Assembly (NCBI GenBank): GCA_036381595.1
Contig: DASVCN010000011.1
Location: 1 to 36,125, forward strand
Source: Trueperaceae bacterium
Lineage (GTDB): Bacteria > Deinococcota > Deinococci > Deinococcales > Trueperaceae
Length of the DNA: 36,125 bases
Reading direction: 5' to 3'
The notes under the pieces: model-generated
What the model was told of the DNA's origin: nothing
The model's database searches: none
Seen by the model: the letters and a program-made list of their open reading frames with translations, nothing else
Made by a program: the position numbers and the translations under genes
In this document: positions 33,595-36,125 of the stretch, in pieces
Layout: each line of letters begins with the position of its first letter
Numbering within the stretch: the first letter of the stretch is position 1

Positions 33595-34464
33595 GTGTAC
33601 CACCTCATATACAACCCTGTGGCCGGCCGCAGACGCATCCCCGATGCATTGTCGCGGGTGAGGTCAGCCTTCGAGCGGAGCGGTGAGCCACTGCAGGAGT
33701 TCGTCACGGCAGGGCCCGGCGACGCTCTCAGCTATGCCTCCTCTCTCCCGCCGGATGCAGTAGCCATAGCGATGGGAGGGGACGGCACCGTCCAGGAGGT
33801 TGCGGCCGCCTGCGCCGGATCCAGGCGCGTCCTGGGGATACTGCCAGCCGGTTCGGGCGACGATTTCGCCTTCGCGCTCGGCATCGACCGACACGACCTG
33901 GACAGCGCGATCCGGCGAGTAGTTCGCGGCGAGGTCCGTGAGGTCGACACCGCGACCGCGAACGATCGACTCTTCGTCAATGCCGCCGGCACCGGCTTCG
34001 ACGCCGACGTCGCACGAACAGCCCTCGGTGCTCCCTGGCCGCTACGGGAGAAGAGCGCCTATCTCTACGCGATCGTTCGCACCCTCTCCCGGCTGACGAG
34101 TGTCCCCTGCAGGGTGCGACTCGACGGCGAACTGCTGCACCAGGGCCCTGCACTGTTGGTGTCAACCCAGAACGGACCCCGCAGCGGCGGCTCCTTCCCG
34201 CTGGCACCCCACGCATCGGTGGACGACGGCCTTCTCGACGTGGTCGTCGCAGGAAAATTCGGCAGGATAGGCACTCTCGGTGTATTGCCACGAGTGATGG
34301 CGGGTACCCACCTGGACCACCCGCTGGTCCGGCTGTTCCGTGGACGCCAGGTCGACATCGAATGGGAAACACCCAGGCCGATGCATCTGGAAGGCGAGCT
34401 GCTCCAGCCGAGTTCGAGGTACGAAATCGAGATATCGCCCAAGTCGCTGAGGGTATTGGTGTAG
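33595..34464 (+). CDS. Diacylglycerol kinase-like lipid kinase (DagK/YegS family)
   Basis: A 289-residue lipid kinase of the diacylglycerol/sphingosine kinase superfamily. The N-terminal domain opens with YHLIYNPVAGRRR and has the nucleotide-binding AMGGDGTVQEV (60-70) and GILPAGSGDDFAFALG. The C-terminal beta domain contains FVNAAGTGFDADV and ASVDDGLLDVVV. Such enzymes phosphorylate diacylglycerol or other membrane lipids and recycle lipid turnover products. The start is GTG at 33595. The exact lipid substrate is not predictable. A strong hairpin lies 65 bases past the stop. Confidence 0.92.
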   Translation: MYHLIYNPVAGRRRIPDALSRVRSAFERSGEPLQEFVTAGPGDALSYASSLPPDAVAIAMGGDGTVQEVAAACAGSRRVLGILPAGSGDDFAFALGIDRHDLDSAIRRVVRGEVREVDTATANDRLFVNAAGTGFDADVARTALGAPWPLREKSAYLYAIVRTLSRLTSVPCRVRLDGELLHQGPALLVSTQNGPRSGGSFPLAPHASVDDGLLDVVVAGKFGRIGTLGVLPRVMAGTHLDHPLVRLFRGRQVDIEWETPRPMHLEGELLQPSSRYEIEISPKSLRVLV

Positions 34465-34528
34465 GCCGAGCTCCCAGCTGCGCAGGCTAGCCCATTCCCG
34501 GACCGATCCGCCACCAGGGAACAAGAGA

Positions 34529-34552
34529 GGAGCCCCGCCGAAGCGGGGCTCC
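34529..34552 (-). terminator. Bidirectional terminator with UUCG loop
   Basis: A perfect 10-bp stem GGAGCCCCGC / GCGGGGCTCC. On the minus strand the loop is TTCG, the extra-stable UUCG tetraloop, and TCTCTTGTT follows. This makes it a convincing terminator for the beta-barrel gene. On the plus strand ATTCTCGTT follows, so it may also stop lipid kinase transcripts. Confidence 0.8.
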
Positions 34553-34574
34553 ATTCTCGTTACGGTCGGACTCT

Positions 34575-36125
34575 TTAGAAGTCGACGCTGTACGAGATCG
34601 AGAAGACTTGACCAGCGCTGCTGCCAGCGGCATCGGCTTCATCAGCCGTGTAGACGCCGTAGGCCATCTCGAGGTCGAAGTAGTTCCAGACCAGCTCGTA
34701 GCCGCTGACGGACTGGGTACCAGTGGTCGCGTCGTCACCAGCCGAGATGTTGGTCGCACCCTCGCCGACATCAACGCCCGCATCATCCGCGACGTTGGTG
34801 CCGGTCCACGAGCCGTACTTGGCCGTGAAGGTGCTGTTGTCGAACAGGAACTCGTTGAGAACGAGGCCCACGCTCCACTGCATCTCGGTAGCGGTGTAGA
34901 CGGCGGCATCCGAGTGGTTGGTCGACCGGTAGTTGACGGCAGCCTCGAGGCTCGGAGCGAAGAAGACGCCCAGAGGATCTGTGCTGAGGCCGGTGCCAAC
35001 ACGGATGGTGTTGGTGTCGTCGCTACCCGTGTCCGCGTCGTTCACGCTCTCGTACGCAACGTACGGGGTGAGCGAGAGGATGGCGATGTCGAAGTCCATC
35101 TCGGCGGTAGCTTCGAGCTCCGTCTGGTCGAAGTCGGCTTCCATCTGGCGATACTCGAAGCCGAGGTCGAGACCGCTGATCAGAGCGTTCTCGGCAGCGC
35201 CGTCGTGGACGAGGCCAACACCGTAGCCGGTGTCGTAGTTGTTGTTGTCACGCTCGGTGCCGGCGGCAGCAGTGCTGTCCACGACGGTCCCGTCGACCGA
35301 GACCTGGTGGTAGAAGCCGGTGAGCGCGAAGCCTGCGAAGAGGTCCGCTTCGACGTCGACACCGAAGGCGCTAGTGTTCTGATCCGGCCCGGTGGTGGCG
35401 TACGAGTCGAAGTAGGCGTCGAGGTCGAGGATGAAGAGGCCGAGGCCGGCAGAAACCTTGAAGCCGGTCTGGTCTTCGTCGAACGGATAGTCGGCGTCAG
35501 CCGCTTCCTCCATCAGGCCGTAGTTGACCGTGGGAGGCGTGGCCGTATCGTCGTCGTCGTCAACCCAAACCGAGGGGATGTCGCGGTAGTTGGCGCTGAG
35601 GCTGGTGAGCAGCGGCAGGCCAGCAGTGTCCACGTCGAGGGTGACGTAGAGCAGCGACTCGGAGGTCGGGGTGGCGTTCGGGTCGGTACCGCTCGCGTAC
35701 TCGAAGCCGAGATCGAAGATGCTCAGGCTGAGCGAGCCGTCGACACCGAAGACGCTGCTGAGGACGTTATCGCCGTTGACATCATTGAAGTCGGCAGCGT
35801 TTTCGGCCGCGCGACCGTACGAGGCGCCGACGGTGAACCCTTCGAAGGGGCTCATGGTCAGGCGGATGCCGCTCTTGAAGAAGTCGAGCTGGTCGTCCCC
35901 GTCGCTGTCCTGTCCGCTGTAGGCAACGGTGAGGGTCGGATCGAGGAACGCCAGGAAGTCGGGCGAACCGATGGTGGCCACGAAGCCCGGATCGGCTTCG
36001 AACTCGAACACGTACGGGGTGAACTGGACGTCCAGCTCTTCGCCGTAGGTGAAGTTGAGCGGATCGCCGCCGATCGGATCGAAGGTAACGGTGAACTCGT
36101 CGACTTCGAAGACGTAGCCGTCGAA
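34575..36125 (-). CDS. Outer-membrane beta-barrel / S-layer-type protein, C-terminal part
   Basis: The last 516 codons of a larger gene; the frame stays open to the window edge, so the N-terminus is missing. The sequence is an alternation of polar and hydrophobic beta strands rich in Asp, Thr, Gly, Ala and Tyr (LTPYVAYESVNDADTG, FAGFALTGFYHQVSVDGTV). It ends in VFSISYSVDF, a final strand with terminal Phe as in outer-membrane barrel proteins. Codon use is more restricted than in neighbours, consistent with high expression. It resembles the porin-like region of SlpA-type proteins of Thermus and Deinococcus, where SLH domains sit at the N-terminus. No SLH domain is visible here because that part is outside the window. 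Confidence 0.8.
   Translation of the reverse strand, partial: FDGYVFEVDEFTVTFDPIGGDPLNFTYGEELDVQFTPYVFEFEADPGFVATIGSPDFLAFLDPTLTVAYSGQDSDGDDQLDFFKSGIRLTMSPFEGFTVGASYGRAAENAADFNDVNGDNVLSSVFGVDGSLSLSIFDLGFEYASGTDPNATPTSESLLYVTLDVDTAGLPLLTSLSANYRDIPSVWVDDDDDTATPPTVNYGLMEEAADADYPFDEDQTGFKVSAGLGLFILDLDAYFDSYATTGPDQNTSAFGVDVEADLFAGFALTGFYHQVSVDGTVVDSTAAAGTERDNNNYDTGYGVGLVHDGAAENALISGLDLGFEYRQMEADFDQTELEATAEMDFDIAILSLTPYVAYESVNDADTGSDDTNTIRVGTGLSTDPLGVFFAPSLEAAVNYRSTNHSDAAVYTATEMQWSVGLVLNEFLFDNSTFTAKYGSWTGTNVADDAGVDVGEGATNISAGDDATTGTQSVSGYELVWNYFDLEMAYGVYTADEADAAGSSAGQVFSISYSVDF

Overview
The window is a 36 kb piece of a high-GC bacterial chromosome. I read it as Deinococcota, probably close to Truepera (inference, no database search). 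Three things point there: the dominant promoter form is a TANNNT -10 hexamer placed about 6 bases before the start codon, the leaderless arrangement known from Deinococcus; there is a MenC/N-succinylamino-acid-racemase type enolase-superfamily enzyme; and the right edge holds a beta-barrel or S-layer-like outer-membrane protein. I found no rRNA, tRNA, CRISPR array, transposon or phage gene, and no gene-free stretch longer than about 255 bases. This looks like core chromosome rather than an island.

Layout. 1-3.1 kb: end of an unknown gene, then on the minus strand a soluble Ser/Thr kinase, a UPF0173 metallo-hydrolase, a small membrane protein and a PHP-domain phosphoesterase. 3.3-9.0 kb, plus strand: uvrA (TTG start), a membrane protein, a YihY-family protein, a PlsC-type acyltransferase and HU. 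9.2-12.3 kb, plus strand: sdaAB-sdaAA (serine to pyruvate) and a type II NADH dehydrogenase. 12.4-19.1 kb, minus strand: a tight four-gene operon of a pyruvate-oxidase-like ThDP enzyme, a mandelate-racemase-like enolase-superfamily enzyme, a large FAD/Fe-S 2-hydroxyacid dehydrogenase with a C-terminal membrane segment, and a PPC-domain protein.

19.1-27.3 kb: short, mostly leaderless units on alternating strands: inositol monophosphatase, cysteine synthase, a zinc-ribbon protein, PspC, MenC/NSAR, a single-span membrane protein, MnmD, a four-helix membrane protein, an MnmC1-like oxidase, two small unknown proteins and a HAD phosphatase. MnmD and the MnmC1-like oxidase look like the two halves of MnmC as separate genes, with an opposite-strand membrane-protein gene between them. 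27.4-36.1 kb: UvrD/PcrA helicase, minD-minE without minC, an EF-hand lipoprotein candidate, long-form hpf, a left-handed beta-helix protein, a DinB-family protein, a diacylglycerol-kinase-like lipid kinase and the C-terminal part of the beta-barrel protein.

Themes are DNA repair (UvrA, UvrD), central carbon and redox metabolism (serine dehydratase, NDH-2, the hydroxyacid/ThDP operon), envelope and lipid functions, tRNA wobble modification and cell division. The most notable non-coding signal is the uniform leaderless promoter, found at roughly a dozen genes, including two divergent genes whose start codons are only 36 bases apart.
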